Shown here: positions 1 through 6,984 of the stretch, in pieces
How positions within the stretch are numbered: position 1 is the stretch's first letter
Layout: each line of letters starts with the position of its first letter
Source: an uncultured Prevotellaceae bacterium
Lineage (GTDB): Bacteria > Bacteroidota > Bacteroidia > Bacteroidales > Muribaculaceae
Length of the DNA: 8,374 nt
Direction of reading: 5' to 3'
Assembly: GCA_937916085.1 (NCBI GenBank)
Contig: CALGGO010000109.1
Coordinates: 1 to 8,374, forward strand
Made by a program: the position numbers and the translations under genes
Notes under the pieces: model-generated
What the model was told of the DNA's origin: nothing
Seen by the model: the letters and a program-made list of their open reading frames with translations, nothing else
Databases searched by the model: none

Positions 1-60
1 TTAATCGAGAGCATGGCATTGCCATTTTATGATAATCTTATCCCGAACTCGCGTTCATAG
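1..60 (+). CDS. Possible C-terminal end of an unidentified upstream gene
   Basis: Frame 1 is open from the first base to a TAG at 58-60 and reads LIESMALPFYDNLIPNSRS. The other two plus frames contain early stops, so this is the only plus frame in which an upstream gene could enter the window. The codons look ordinary for this genome. Nineteen residues are too few to identify a family, and an open stretch this short can arise by chance. The following 170 bases are AT-rich and look intergenic, which fits a gene ending here. The product is unknown and even the reality of the gene is uncertain. Confidence 0.3.
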   Translation, partial: LIESMALPFYDNLIPNSRS

Positions 61-142
61 CGAGTAGGAAAAAAAATAATATTTGTTTCATCGTAATGCG
101 TTTTTTGTTAGTTACTGCAAAAATAATCATTTTTCTTGTGAT

Positions 143-174
143 GGCAAAAAATGATGAGTTTTTTGTCTTTTTTT
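143..174 (+). terminator. AT-rich hairpin plus T-run, weak intrinsic-terminator candidate
   Basis: An inverted repeat pairs 143-151 (GGCAAAAAA) with 159-167 (TTTTTTGTC). It forms nine pairs, one of them G-U, around a 7-base loop, and seven T residues follow at 168-174. The shape is that of a rho-independent terminator, but six of the nine pairs are A-U, so the stem is weak. It lies after the possible gene end at 60 and before the promoter-like box at 209, where a terminator for the upstream gene would be expected. In an AT-rich spacer it may also be chance. Confidence 0.3.
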
Positions 175-208
175 ACATCTTTTGCTATGAAATGAACGAA
201 AAATGTGT

Positions 209-216
209 TATCTTTG
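209..216 (+). promoter_or_regulatory. Bacteroidota -7 promoter box for the GH53 gene
   Basis: TATCTTTG matches the Bacteroidota -7 consensus TAnnTTTG exactly. The nearest TTTG upstream is at 181-184, giving a 24-base spacer that is longer than the usual 19-21, so the -33 part is weak or missing. Transcription would begin a few bases after 216, leaving a leader of roughly 10-15 bases before the ATG at 234. This box is the main reason to reject in-frame upstream starts such as ATG 96. Confidence 0.5.
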
Positions 217-233
217 TAGAAAAAGATTATATC

Positions 234-1232
234 ATGAAAAAAGTTACATTATTTCTTCTTGTTTGCGTCGCGGCATTCAGCATGATGGCGCAGGAGTTTT
301 GGTTGGGTGCCGACATCAGCGGCACAAGTGCGCTGGAGCGTTTTGGAGTGAAACTCTATAACAACGCTGGTGAGGAGCGCGACAATATCACGCTGATGCG
401 AGAGTTGGGGCTTAACGCGGCGCGGTTCAGGGTGTGGGTGAATCCTCGTGGCGGCGAGTGCGACATGCACGACGTGCTGGCGATGGCTAAGCGAGCACAG
501 GCGCAGGGCATGGCGATAATGATTGACTTCCACTACAGCGACTGGTGGGCTGACCCCGGCAAGCAGAATATTCCCGCCAAGTGGAAGAATTATAACTACA
601 AGCAGATGAAAAGTGCCCTCGCCAAGCACACCACCGAGACGCTGCGACTGTTAAAAGACAATGGCATAGATGTAAAGTGGATACAGATAGGCAACGAGAC
701 CACTTACGGCTTCCTGTGGCCTATGGCTCACACCCCCGAGAACATGAAGCAGTATGCGGGTCTCACTGAGGCTGGCTATAAAGCAGCTAAAAAGGTGTTC
801 CCTAAAGCCACCTGCATCGTTCACCTTGACGCCGCTTGCGACATCGACCGTTACCACACCATCTTCAACGGACTGAAGAAATACAAGGCGCATTTCGACA
901 TGATAGGCGTGAGCGTTTATCCCTATTGGGACATGGACGCCGGGCTCACCAAGAGCGAGGACGAGACTCTGGAGCGCGTGATTGAGAACATCAACACCTT
1001 GAGCAAGGAGTACAGCTGCCCAGTGATGATAGTGGAGACTGGCTACGAGGCGAGCCGACCAGAGGAAGGCAAGGCATTCATGACCAGACTCATTGACGCT
1101 GCCCACAACCGCACTGGTGGCAACTGCCCAGGAGTGTTCTACTGGGCTCCCGAAGCCGAAGGGCACTACCCATTAGGAGCCTTCCAAAACCACCGCCCAA
1201 CGGTGATAATGGATGCGTTTAGAGCTAAGTGA
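234..1232 (+). CDS. Secreted GH53 arabinogalactan endo-beta-1,4-galactanase
   Basis: The 332-residue product should hydrolyse beta-1,4-galactan, the side chain of type I arabinogalactan and pectin, outside the cytoplasm. Residues 1-19 form a signal peptide (MKK, hydrophobic core, likely cut at A19|Q20). There is no proper lipobox; the LLVC around C11 lacks the small residues expected. The rest is a single GH53 TIM barrel of usual length. Visible family motifs are RFRVWVNP (64-71), DFHYSDWWADPGKQ (98-111), the acid/base in IGNE (E155) and the nucleophile in VETGY (E268). The frame is open back to ATG 96, but that start would add 46 residues ahead of the signal peptide and would precede the promoter box at 209, so ATG 234 is chosen. 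No SusC/SusD genes are adjacent in the visible part. The stop codon sits inside the first unit of the 7-bp array. The family is secure; the exact galactan preference is inferred. Confidence 0.93.
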   Translation: MKKVTLFLLVCVAAFSMMAQEFWLGADISGTSALERFGVKLYNNAGEERDNITLMRELGLNAARFRVWVNPRGGECDMHDVLAMAKRAQAQGMAIMIDFHYSDWWADPGKQNIPAKWKNYNYKQMKSALAKHTTETLRLLKDNGIDVKWIQIGNETTYGFLWPMAHTPENMKQYAGLTEAGYKAAKKVFPKATCIVHLDAACDIDRYHTIFNGLKKYKAHFDMIGVSVYPYWDMDAGLTKSEDETLERVIENINTLSKEYSCPVMIVETGYEASRPEEGKAFMTRLIDAAHNRTGGNCPGVFYWAPEAEGHYPLGAFQNHRPTVIMDAFRAK

Positions 1233-1343
1233 TAAGTGTTAAGTGTTAAGTGTTAAGTGTTAAGTGATAAGTGTTAAGTGCTAAGTGTTAAGTGATAAGT
1301 GTTAAGTGCTAAGTGTTAAGTGCTAAGTGTTAAGTGATAAGTG
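1225..1343 (+). repeat. 7-bp tandem array, 17 units of NTAAGTG
   Basis: Seventeen contiguous heptamers fill 119 bases without interruption. Each unit is NTAAGTG, and only the first base varies: C,A,T,T,T,T,A,T,C,T,A,T,C,T,C,T,A. A 28-bp higher-order unit (A,T,C,T) occurs twice in perfect copy, at 1267-1294 and 1295-1322. The first unit overlaps the last codon and stop of the GH53 gene (AAG TGA), so copy-number change would not alter the protein beyond that point. Because 7 is not a multiple of 3, TAA falls in all three plus frames every 21 bases. The array has no dyad symmetry and is not a terminator. Confidence 0.97.
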
Positions 1344-1344
1344 A

Positions 1345-1389
1345 TCTAGATTTTCTAGAAATTCTGGACTATCTAGATAATCTAGGAAA
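1345..1389 (+). repeat. 9-bp degenerate tandem array, 5 units of TCTAGAnnn
   Basis: TCTAGA or a one-base variant starts at 1345, 1354, 1363 (TCTGGA), 1372 and 1381 (TCTAGG), exactly 9 bases apart each time. The three bases between cores differ. The core is itself palindromic, and local dyads arise, for example 1352-1361 and the 13-base CTAGAT-A-ATCTAG at 1373-1385. The array begins one base after the heptamer array ends and stops 27 bases before sbcD. It could be a decayed satellite, a multi-site protein-binding region, or leader RNA structure; the sequence does not decide. Confidence 0.8.
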
Positions 1390-1416
1390 AAGAAAAAGAC
1401 TAAAAATTAATAATTA

Positions 1417-2580
1417 ATGAAGATTTTACACACTAGCGATTGGCATCTTGGCCATGTGCTCTATGGCTATGACCGCACCGAGGAGCAAATTGCGATGCTC
1501 AATCAGATTAAGGAAATTATTAAGAGCGAGACCCCCGACGCGATGGTGCTCAGCGGTGACGTTTACCACACCTCGCAGCCCAGCTCGGCGGTGCAGACAA
1601 TGTTTAACGATGCCATTATGGCGATGCACAATGCATGCCCCACGATGACCATTATCATCACCGCCGGCAACCACGACAGCGGCAGCAGACATGAGATTTT
1701 CCAGACTCCGTGGCGAGAACTCAAAGTGTTTGCTATTGGAAACATCGACAAAGAGAATCTTGACAACCACATCATTGAGGTGCCTGGCAAGGGATGGGTG
1801 GTGGCAGTGCCCTACGCCTATGAGCGCACTATCCCCGACGGATTTTTCCAGCAACTGCTCGACATGGTGAGTGAAAAAAACACCGAAAACCTGCCAGTGG
1901 TGATGATGGCTCACACCACCGTCGAGGGCTGCAATTTCACTGGCCATGACCAGATTGGTGAACGCACGGTGGGAGGTGTCGATGCCGTGCCACATGAGGC
2001 ACTTGGCAATGGATATGACTATCTTGCCTTAGGACACATCCACCATGCGCAGTTTATCCACGACACAGGGCATCGCATGCGCTACAGCGGCTCACCGCTG
2101 GCAGTGAGCTTTGACGAGACTTACGATCACAGCGTCTCGATAGTTGAGATCCCCAGTCGTGGCGATGAGCCACTTGTTAAGACCATAACCATCGACAATC
2201 CCCGTCCACTCGTCACACTCCCCATCGAGGGGTTGGCAACCTGGGAAGAGGCTAAAGAGCTGCTTAAGAGCTATCCGAGTGACATCCAGGCACGGTTGCG
2301 ACTTAATGTTGAGGTGGAGGATTTCCTGCCTGCTGGCGCCAACGAAGAGGCTGATGCTATTGCCAGCGGCAAGCAGTGCCGAGTGTGCTTTATCAACGCC
2401 AAGCGTCCTGAGCAAGAACGCGCTAAAGGTGAGGCACTCACCGTGCAGGAGTTGCAGGAGATGTCACCTCTTGACCTTGTAAAACGTTACGCTAACGACA
2501 AGAATGTCGCGTTTGACAGCACGATGGAAGACATGTTTAACGAAGTTATCACAGCACTACAACTAGAAGAAAGGAATTAA
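1417..2580 (+). CDS. sbcD: SbcD, nuclease subunit of the SbcCD (Mre11-Rad50-type) complex
   Basis: The 387-residue Mn-dependent phosphoesterase subunit pairs with SbcC to cut DNA hairpins and process blocked double-strand ends in the cytoplasm. All calcineurin-like motifs are present: SDWHLGH (D8, H10), GDVYH (D48), GNHDS (N85, H86, D87), the His in MMAHTT (H166) and GHIHH (H207, H209). SGSPLAVSFDE (224-234) is also typical of SbcD, and the C-terminal part is the SbcC-contacting and capping region. The start is fixed by the canonical MKILHTSDWHLGH beginning. No Shine-Dalgarno sequence is visible; an AT palindrome, ATTAATAATTAAT (1406-1418), runs into the ATG. I could not find a good TAnnTTTG promoter between the repeat arrays and the start. 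sbcC follows after two bases, so the genes are almost certainly cotranscribed and translationally close. Confidence 0.97.
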   Translation: MKILHTSDWHLGHVLYGYDRTEEQIAMLNQIKEIIKSETPDAMVLSGDVYHTSQPSSAVQTMFNDAIMAMHNACPTMTIIITAGNHDSGSRHEIFQTPWRELKVFAIGNIDKENLDNHIIEVPGKGWVVAVPYAYERTIPDGFFQQLLDMVSEKNTENLPVVMMAHTTVEGCNFTGHDQIGERTVGGVDAVPHEALGNGYDYLALGHIHHAQFIHDTGHRMRYSGSPLAVSFDETYDHSVSIVEIPSRGDEPLVKTITIDNPRPLVTLPIEGLATWEEAKELLKSYPSDIQARLRLNVEVEDFLPAGANEEADAIASGKQCRVCFINAKRPEQERAKGEALTVQELQEMSPLDLVKRYANDKNVAFDSTMEDMFNEVITALQLEERN

Positions 2581-2582
2581 CA

Positions 2583-5500
2583 ATGAAACTGCTAAAACTC
2601 ATTATTCACAACATTGCATCAATCACCGATGCTGAAATCAACTTCGAAGCGCAACCATTGGCATCGAGCGAGGTGTTTCTTATCACTGGCAAGACAGGGT
2701 CAGGAAAATCTACTATCCTCGATGCCATCTCGTTAGCACTTTTCGCCACCACTCCACGCCTGAAGAACACACAGATGCAGGGCAGTAGCCCCGAAGACGA
2801 GAAGATAAAAATCAACAGTCCCTTGCAGCTGATGCGTCGTGGCACTGGCGAAGCGTGGGTGAAGCTGGCTTTCTTGGGTAATAACGGCCTCCACTACGAA
2901 GCCGAGTGGAGCGTTGCGAGAGCCCGCAAGAAAGAGACAGGAAAGATTCAGTCCAAGAAATGGTCATTACACATAGTGGAGCAATCTCGCGACCTCATTA
3001 AAGATAATGATATCATCAGCGAGATTAATAGTGCCATTGGTTTAGATTTCAATCAGTTTTGCCGCACAACCATGCTGGCACAGGGCGAGTTCACCAAGTT
3101 CCTCAACAGTAAGGATGATGAGAAGAGTGCCATCCTTGAGAAGATTACTGGAGTGAATGTGTATTCAAAGATTGGCGCGAAGGTGTTTGAAATGACAAAC
3201 ATCAAAAAAGACGCTTATCGCCAAGCCAATGATAGAGTCAGCCAAGTGGAAATCTTGAGCGACGAGCAACTGAATGATATAAACGAGCAACTTGACCAGT
3301 TAAATGCCGAAAACGCCAATCTTGTTAAGCAGCGCGAAACGGTTGACGGTAAGAAAAAATGGCTCGAGGACATGGTTACAAAAACCAGAGAAGCCGCAAA
3401 ATCCAACGAAGAACTTAAAGAGGTAAGGCAGCAGGTGGAGAGTGACGACTTCAAGCAGCGAGATGCTTTGGTCAACGACTGGAACGCAACCGCCGAGGCG
3501 AGAACCTGGCTGAGAGAGAAAAATGCCGCCGCAATGGCTCAAGAGGGCTTGAAGCAAGAGATGGCGCACCACCAAGCCACTTTCATGTCGCTCAAAGAAG
3601 GGCTGTTGGCACTAGAGAATGGCATCAATACACAAAATACTATCCTCAACGAGAATCGCAACAAGATTGCCGAGCAGAGCGATAGGAAAGAGGTATATGC
3701 TGGCTATTTGGCGATTAACGAGAAGCTAAACAACCTGCACGAGTGCAAAGAAAGAATAGAAAAAGAGCAGAAAACTCTTGATAAATCTACAGTACTGCTA
3801 AATGGTGACCTGAAAACAGTCAAGGAAAAAGCCGAAAAGGAGTATAAAGACAAGAACGATGACTTAAAAGCTAAGCAAGACGCTCACGCCACGTTGGAAA
3901 AAGAGCTTGAGGCATGCCACATCGCCGAGCTGCGCAAGAAACAGACTGAGTTGACCACTGCTCGGCACGACATTGGCACAGCCAAACTCATGCTTGAGAA
4001 TTGTAAAGAAGCCAAGCAACAAGTGAGCCAAAAAACTGAAGCTAAAAAGGCTATTGAGAAGGCTGTTGAGGAACTGAAAAACAATCTCAGCGGTCTTGCG
4101 CAAGTTGAGAAGGAAGCTACAATTGCGCGTGACGCAAAACGCTTAATGCATGACAAGTTGCGTGAAGGGGTGGAGGAATGGGCAAAGAATATTCGTTCTA
4201 AATTAGTGGTTGGGGATAAATGCCCTGTGTGCCAGCAAGAAATAAAAAGCGCTATGCCTCATGAGGCAGAGATTGACAGCATTTTTGTACAAGTCGAGAG
4301 TGAACTGAAAGATGCTGAAAATGCGTTGGAGATAGCTGTCGGCAACCGCAACAAGTGTGAAGCCGACATCAAAGCACAAGAAGAAATGATGAAGCGTGTA
4401 GTGCGGGAAATCAGTACAGCACAAGAGTATGGTGCAGCTCAGGAGAAGAAGGCTCTTGATGCTTGCCGCAACTGTGGAGTAGATGTTATTGACGCTACTA
4501 CTCCTCAGAGTCTCGATGAGAAGGATAAACGACTCGTGCGAGAGATTGATGGGGTGAAAGAAAGACTCGTGCAAGCCGAGAAAATTGAGCAAGCCGAGAA
4601 AGCGGCACGCAAAGCGAGCGCAGATGCTCGCAACCTGCTCGACATTGCAAAGCAAAATCTCGACAAGGCCGATGCCGCAATCACAAAATGCAAGAGCGAC
4701 ATTGATACGAGTGACCGAGTTATCAATGACAACAAGGATCAGATTGCCGAATTGAGCAATAAGATTTCGGTTTTGCTATCAACCACTAAGTGGGAGCATA
4801 ACTGGAAAATAGAGACTATGGCGTTTGCTGACGAACTCAAACAGTCGGCGTTGGCTTATAACTCTCTAGTAGAAAACAGTCAAAAGCTTCAAGTTGAGCT
4901 GGAACAAAGCAGGAAAGAATGTGCCAACGTGCAAGAGGCTCTCGAAGCCATCGTGGCGATAGTGCCGCAATGGAAGGATGTGGTGCCTACGGTTGCCATT
5001 GAAGTCAATAACTTGCTCACAAGTGCCAATAATCTGCGCTCGCAAGTGGCTGCCAATCAACAGCAGATTGGTAGCGAAACTAACCGTGAGAAGGAGCTGA
5101 CGGCAAATATTGAGAATTTTATTGAGAAAAATGCTGCTTTCACTGTTGAACGCCTTGTGTCACTCTCTGTCCACGAACAGCAGAGCATATCAGCTATGCA
5201 AAGAGACCTTCAAGACGTGAAAAACAGGGTAATAGCTTGTGAAACTGCCGTTAAATTAAAAAACAAAGAGCTTGATGCCCATCGCGCCAGCAAACCGACA
5301 CTCGATGAGAATGACACAGTGCCGTCACTTGCCATTAAAATCGATAGTATCAACTGCGAACTGTCGGAGATTGGTCAAAAGATTGGCGCAATAAAGCAGC
5401 AAATAGAGACCGATGAGAATAACAAGAAACGGCTAGGCGAACTCATTGCTGAGAGAGACAGCCAGAAAATGGTGTTTGAGCAATGGGATAAGCTCAACAA

Positions 5501-5984
5501 ACTCATTGGTGACGAGACAGGTAAGAAGTTCCGCACTATAGCTCTGAGTTATATACTTGAGAATTTGATTTACTCGGCTAACGGTTATATGCGCACGCTC
5601 ACTGACCGCTACCGCCTAAAGGTGGAGCCAGGCACCTTTGTGATAAGTGTTGAGGATGCTTATCAGGGATATGCGTCGCGGGCCGCAAGCACCATTTCGG
5701 GTGGCGAGAGCTTCCTTGTGTCGCTGGCTTTAGCACTCGCCTTGAGCGATATTGCAAAGCGGCTACAAGTCGATATGCTCTTTATCGACGAGGGATTTGG
5801 CACGCTAAGCGGCGAACCGCTGCAAAACGCCATCAATACCCTGCGTACGCTTCATAACGCTACTGGCCGTCAAGTGGGAATAATCAGCCATATCGAGGAA
5901 CTGAAAGAGAAGATTCCAGTGCAGATTCAGGTCAACCAAGAAGGCAACTCATCAAGCAGCACTGTCACCGTAGTGGGGAATTAG
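2583..5984 (+). CDS. sbcC: SbcC, Rad50-like ATPase subunit of SbcCD
   Basis: This 1133-residue SMC/Rad50-type ATPase drives and gates the SbcD nuclease. The N-terminal ATPase half carries Walker A GKTGSGKS (36-43) and the Q-loop in MLAQGEF (Q167). Long heptad-rich coiled coils run from about 200 to 540 and 560 to 950, broken by the zinc hook CPVC (C547, C550), through which two SbcC molecules join. The C-terminal half carries the ABC signature TISGGES (1037-1043), Walker B MLFIDEG with catalytic E1070, the D-loop FGTLSGE, and the switch histidine in ISHIEE (H1103). The length is in the usual range (E. coli SbcC is 1048). AAAGGA at 2570-2575, seven bases before the ATG, is one of the few Shine-Dalgarno-like sites here. 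An oddity is a second CxxC, CRNC (C628, C631), about 80 residues past the hook. Confidence 0.97.
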   Translation: MKLLKLIIHNIASITDAEINFEAQPLASSEVFLITGKTGSGKSTILDAISLALFATTPRLKNTQMQGSSPEDEKIKINSPLQLMRRGTGEAWVKLAFLGNNGLHYEAEWSVARARKKETGKIQSKKWSLHIVEQSRDLIKDNDIISEINSAIGLDFNQFCRTTMLAQGEFTKFLNSKDDEKSAILEKITGVNVYSKIGAKVFEMTNIKKDAYRQANDRVSQVEILSDEQLNDINEQLDQLNAENANLVKQRETVDGKKKWLEDMVTKTREAAKSNEELKEVRQQVESDDFKQRDALVNDWNATAEARTWLREKNAAAMAQEGLKQEMAHHQATFMSLKEGLLALENGINTQNTILNENRNKIAEQSDRKEVYAGYLAINEKLNNLHECKERIEKEQKTLDKSTVLLNGDLKTVKEKAEKEYKDKNDDLKAKQDAHATLEKELEACHIAELRKKQTELTTARHDIGTAKLMLENCKEAKQQVSQKTEAKKAIEKAVEELKNNLSGLAQVEKEATIARDAKRLMHDKLREGVEEWAKNIRSKLVVGDKCPVCQQEIKSAMPHEAEIDSIFVQVESELKDAENALEIAVGNRNKCEADIKAQEEMMKRVVREISTAQEYGAAQEKKALDACRNCGVDVIDATTPQSLDEKDKRLVREIDGVKERLVQAEKIEQAEKAARKASADARNLLDIAKQNLDKADAAITKCKSDIDTSDRVINDNKDQIAELSNKISVLLSTTKWEHNWKIETMAFADELKQSALAYNSLVENSQKLQVELEQSRKECANVQEALEAIVAIVPQWKDVVPTVAIEVNNLLTSANNLRSQVAANQQQIGSETNREKELTANIENFIEKNAAFTVERLVSLSVHEQQSISAMQRDLQDVKNRVIACETAVKLKNKELDAHRASKPTLDENDTVPSLAIKIDSINCELSEIGQKIGAIKQQIETDENNKKRLGELIAERDSQKMVFEQWDKLNKLIGDETGKKFRTIALSYILENLIYSANGYMRTLTDRYRLKVEPGTFVISVEDAYQGYASRAASTISGGESFLVSLALALALSDIAKRLQVDMLFIDEGFGTLSGEPLQNAINTLRTLHNATGRQVGIISHIEELKEKIPVQIQVNQEGNSSSSTVTVVGN

Positions 5985-6001
5985 GGGAGAGGTTTCTCGA
6001 A

Positions 6002-6017
6002 CGCCGCGTGTGCGGCG
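6002..6017. terminator. GC hairpin between convergent genes, tentative bidirectional terminator
   Basis: CGCCGC (6002-6007) and GCGGCG (6012-6017) form a perfect 6-bp GC stem around the loop GTGT. It lies in the 66-base gap between the 3' ends of sbcC (plus strand) and the RNA methyltransferase (minus strand), where a shared terminator is expected. Neither strand has a U-run directly after the stem; on the plus strand seven T residues appear only at 6046-6052. Intrinsic termination is therefore possible but not shown. Confidence 0.35.
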
Positions 6018-6050
6018 CAATAAACTAACTAGCAGCAGTCACAAATTTTT

Positions 6051-6863
6051 TTAATTCCTCACTTCTTTTACTCGCAGCTCCCAGAATGCTACTGCCGAGG
6101 CTGCGGCGACGTTGAGGGAATCAACGTTGTGGCTCATGGGGATGCGCACCACATAGTCGGTCTGCTCTATGGTGTCCTGGGGCAGACCGTCGCCTTCGGT
6201 GCCCATCACTATCGCCAGATGAGGCTCGGCGGCGAGGGCGGGGTCGTCGAGAGAGATTGATTTGTCGGTCAGTGCCATCGCCACAGTCTTGAAACCGAGA
6301 GTATTGAGACTTTGGATAGGCTCTTCAATCCAAGTCCAGGGCACTAGGAACACCGAACCCATCGACACCCTTACGGCACGGCGGTTCAGCGGGTCGCAAC
6401 TGGTGGGTGTGAGCAGCACCGCGTCAATGCCAAGCGCCGCAGCCGAACGGAAGATGGCGCCGATGTTGGTGGTGTCGGTTACGCCATCAATTACCACAAC
6501 GCGGCTAGCATTACGGCACACTTGCTCCACGCTAGGCAGCATGGGTCGCCGCATGGCGCACAACACGCCTCGGGTGAGAGTGTATCCTGTGAGCTGAGCA
6601 AGCAGTTCGCGCTCGCCGGTATAGACTGGCACATCTCCGCACCGAGCGATTATAGCTGCGGCATCGCCCTCGATGTGCTTGCGCTCGCACAGCAGTGACA
6701 GTGGCTCGTAACCTTCGTTGAGCGCCACGTCAATCACTTTGGGACTCTCGGCGATGAAGATGCCTTTCTCGGGTTCCAGACGGTTGCGCAGCTGCGCCTC
6801 GGTGAGAGTGCCAAACACCTGCACCCCCTCATGCTCAAGCGATGTGATCTCAATTATTGCCAT
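6051..6863 (-). CDS. TrmH/SpoU-family (SPOUT) RNA 2'-O-methyltransferase
   Basis: The 270-residue product should transfer a methyl group from S-adenosylmethionine to a ribose 2'-OH of rRNA or tRNA. Residues 1 to about 105 look like the substrate-binding domain common in this family. The SPOUT domain follows with its three motifs: motif 1 IDGVTDTTNIGAIFRSA (125-141, with N133 and catalytic R139), motif 2 IVMGTEGDGL (218-227) and motif 3 IPMSHNVDSLNVAAASAV (241-258), which form the trefoil-knot cofactor site. The length is typical. The ATG at 6863 gives a leader of about 13 bases after a strong promoter match. The target nucleotide (RlmB-like G2251, TrmH-like G18, or another) cannot be read from the sequence, so no symbol is given. 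It is convergent with sbcC and divergent from the small Cys/His protein gene. Confidence 0.92.
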   Translation of the reverse strand: MAIIEITSLEHEGVQVFGTLTEAQLRNRLEPEKGIFIAESPKVIDVALNEGYEPLSLLCERKHIEGDAAAIIARCGDVPVYTGERELLAQLTGYTLTRGVLCAMRRPMLPSVEQVCRNASRVVVIDGVTDTTNIGAIFRSAAALGIDAVLLTPTSCDPLNRRAVRVSMGSVFLVPWTWIEEPIQSLNTLGFKTVAMALTDKSISLDDPALAAEPHLAIVMGTEGDGLPQDTIEQTDYVVRIPMSHNVDSLNVAAASAVAFWELRVKEVRN

Positions 6864-6882
6864 TATTTATGATTTTTAGCCA

Positions 6883-6913
6883 CAAAATTACAAAATCATC
6901 GCTTAACGGCAAA
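6883..6913 (-). promoter_or_regulatory. Bacteroidota-type promoter for the RNA methyltransferase
   Basis: Read on the minus strand, TTTG (plus coordinates 6910-6913) is followed by exactly 19 bases and then TAATTTTG (6883-6890). This is a full match to TTTG-N19-21-TAnnTTTG. The -7 box ends 19 bases before the ATG, leaving a short untranslated leader. Confidence 0.65.
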
Positions 6914-6927
6914 AAAGCGGGCATCAT

Positions 6928-6959
6928 TTTGGCGATTTCAAAAAAAGGCTGTAATTTTA
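6928..6959 (+). promoter_or_regulatory. Bacteroidota-type promoter for the small Cys/His protein and possible operon
   Basis: TTTG (6928-6931), a 20-base spacer, then TAATTTTA (6952-6959) matches the consensus at every position except the last base of the -7 box. Transcription would start shortly after 6959, giving a leader of about 20 bases before the ATG at 6985. It may also serve the two genes that follow with small gaps. Confidence 0.5.
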
Positions 6960-6984
6960 CACGTTCTTTTAAAACGATAATATT

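Noticed and set aside
47..65. Inverted repeat ACTCGC/GCGAGT with 7-base loop overlapping the possible stop at 58-60
   Set aside because: On the plus strand the stem is followed by A residues, not T, so it does not look like an intrinsic terminator. Six pairs alone are not convincing.
38..91. Minus-strand signal-peptide-like start MKQILFFFLLAMNASSG
   Set aside because: It stops after 17 codons. An 8-base homopolymer lies inside it, so a frameshifted gene could be imagined, but the shifted frame also ends at position 1-3, giving only about 30 residues. No evidence supports a gene.
651..1166. Long minus-strand open frame opposite GH53
   Set aside because: It lies entirely antisense to a well-supported enzyme, has no recognisable motif, and reflects the codon bias of the plus-strand gene.
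1225..1343. CRISPR array
   Set aside because: The repeats are 7 bases long and contiguous, with no spacers and no cas genes nearby.
1426..1995. 189-codon minus-strand open frame opposite sbcD
   Set aside because: It is a His/Val-rich antisense shadow of sbcD, which carries all its catalytic motifs.
4203..4655. 150-codon minus-strand open frame opposite sbcC
   Set aside because: It is antisense to the coiled-coil region of sbcC; its low-complexity hydrophobic and Cys-rich composition is what reversed coiled-coil codons give.
5642..5653. GATAAGTGTTGA inside sbcC resembles the heptamer unit
   Set aside because: Only one near-copy occurs and it is explained by the codons of a conserved region, so it is taken as chance.
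6262..6597. 111-codon plus-strand open frame inside the RNA methyltransferase gene
   Set aside because: It overlaps the SPOUT catalytic region antisense and shows no family signal of its own.
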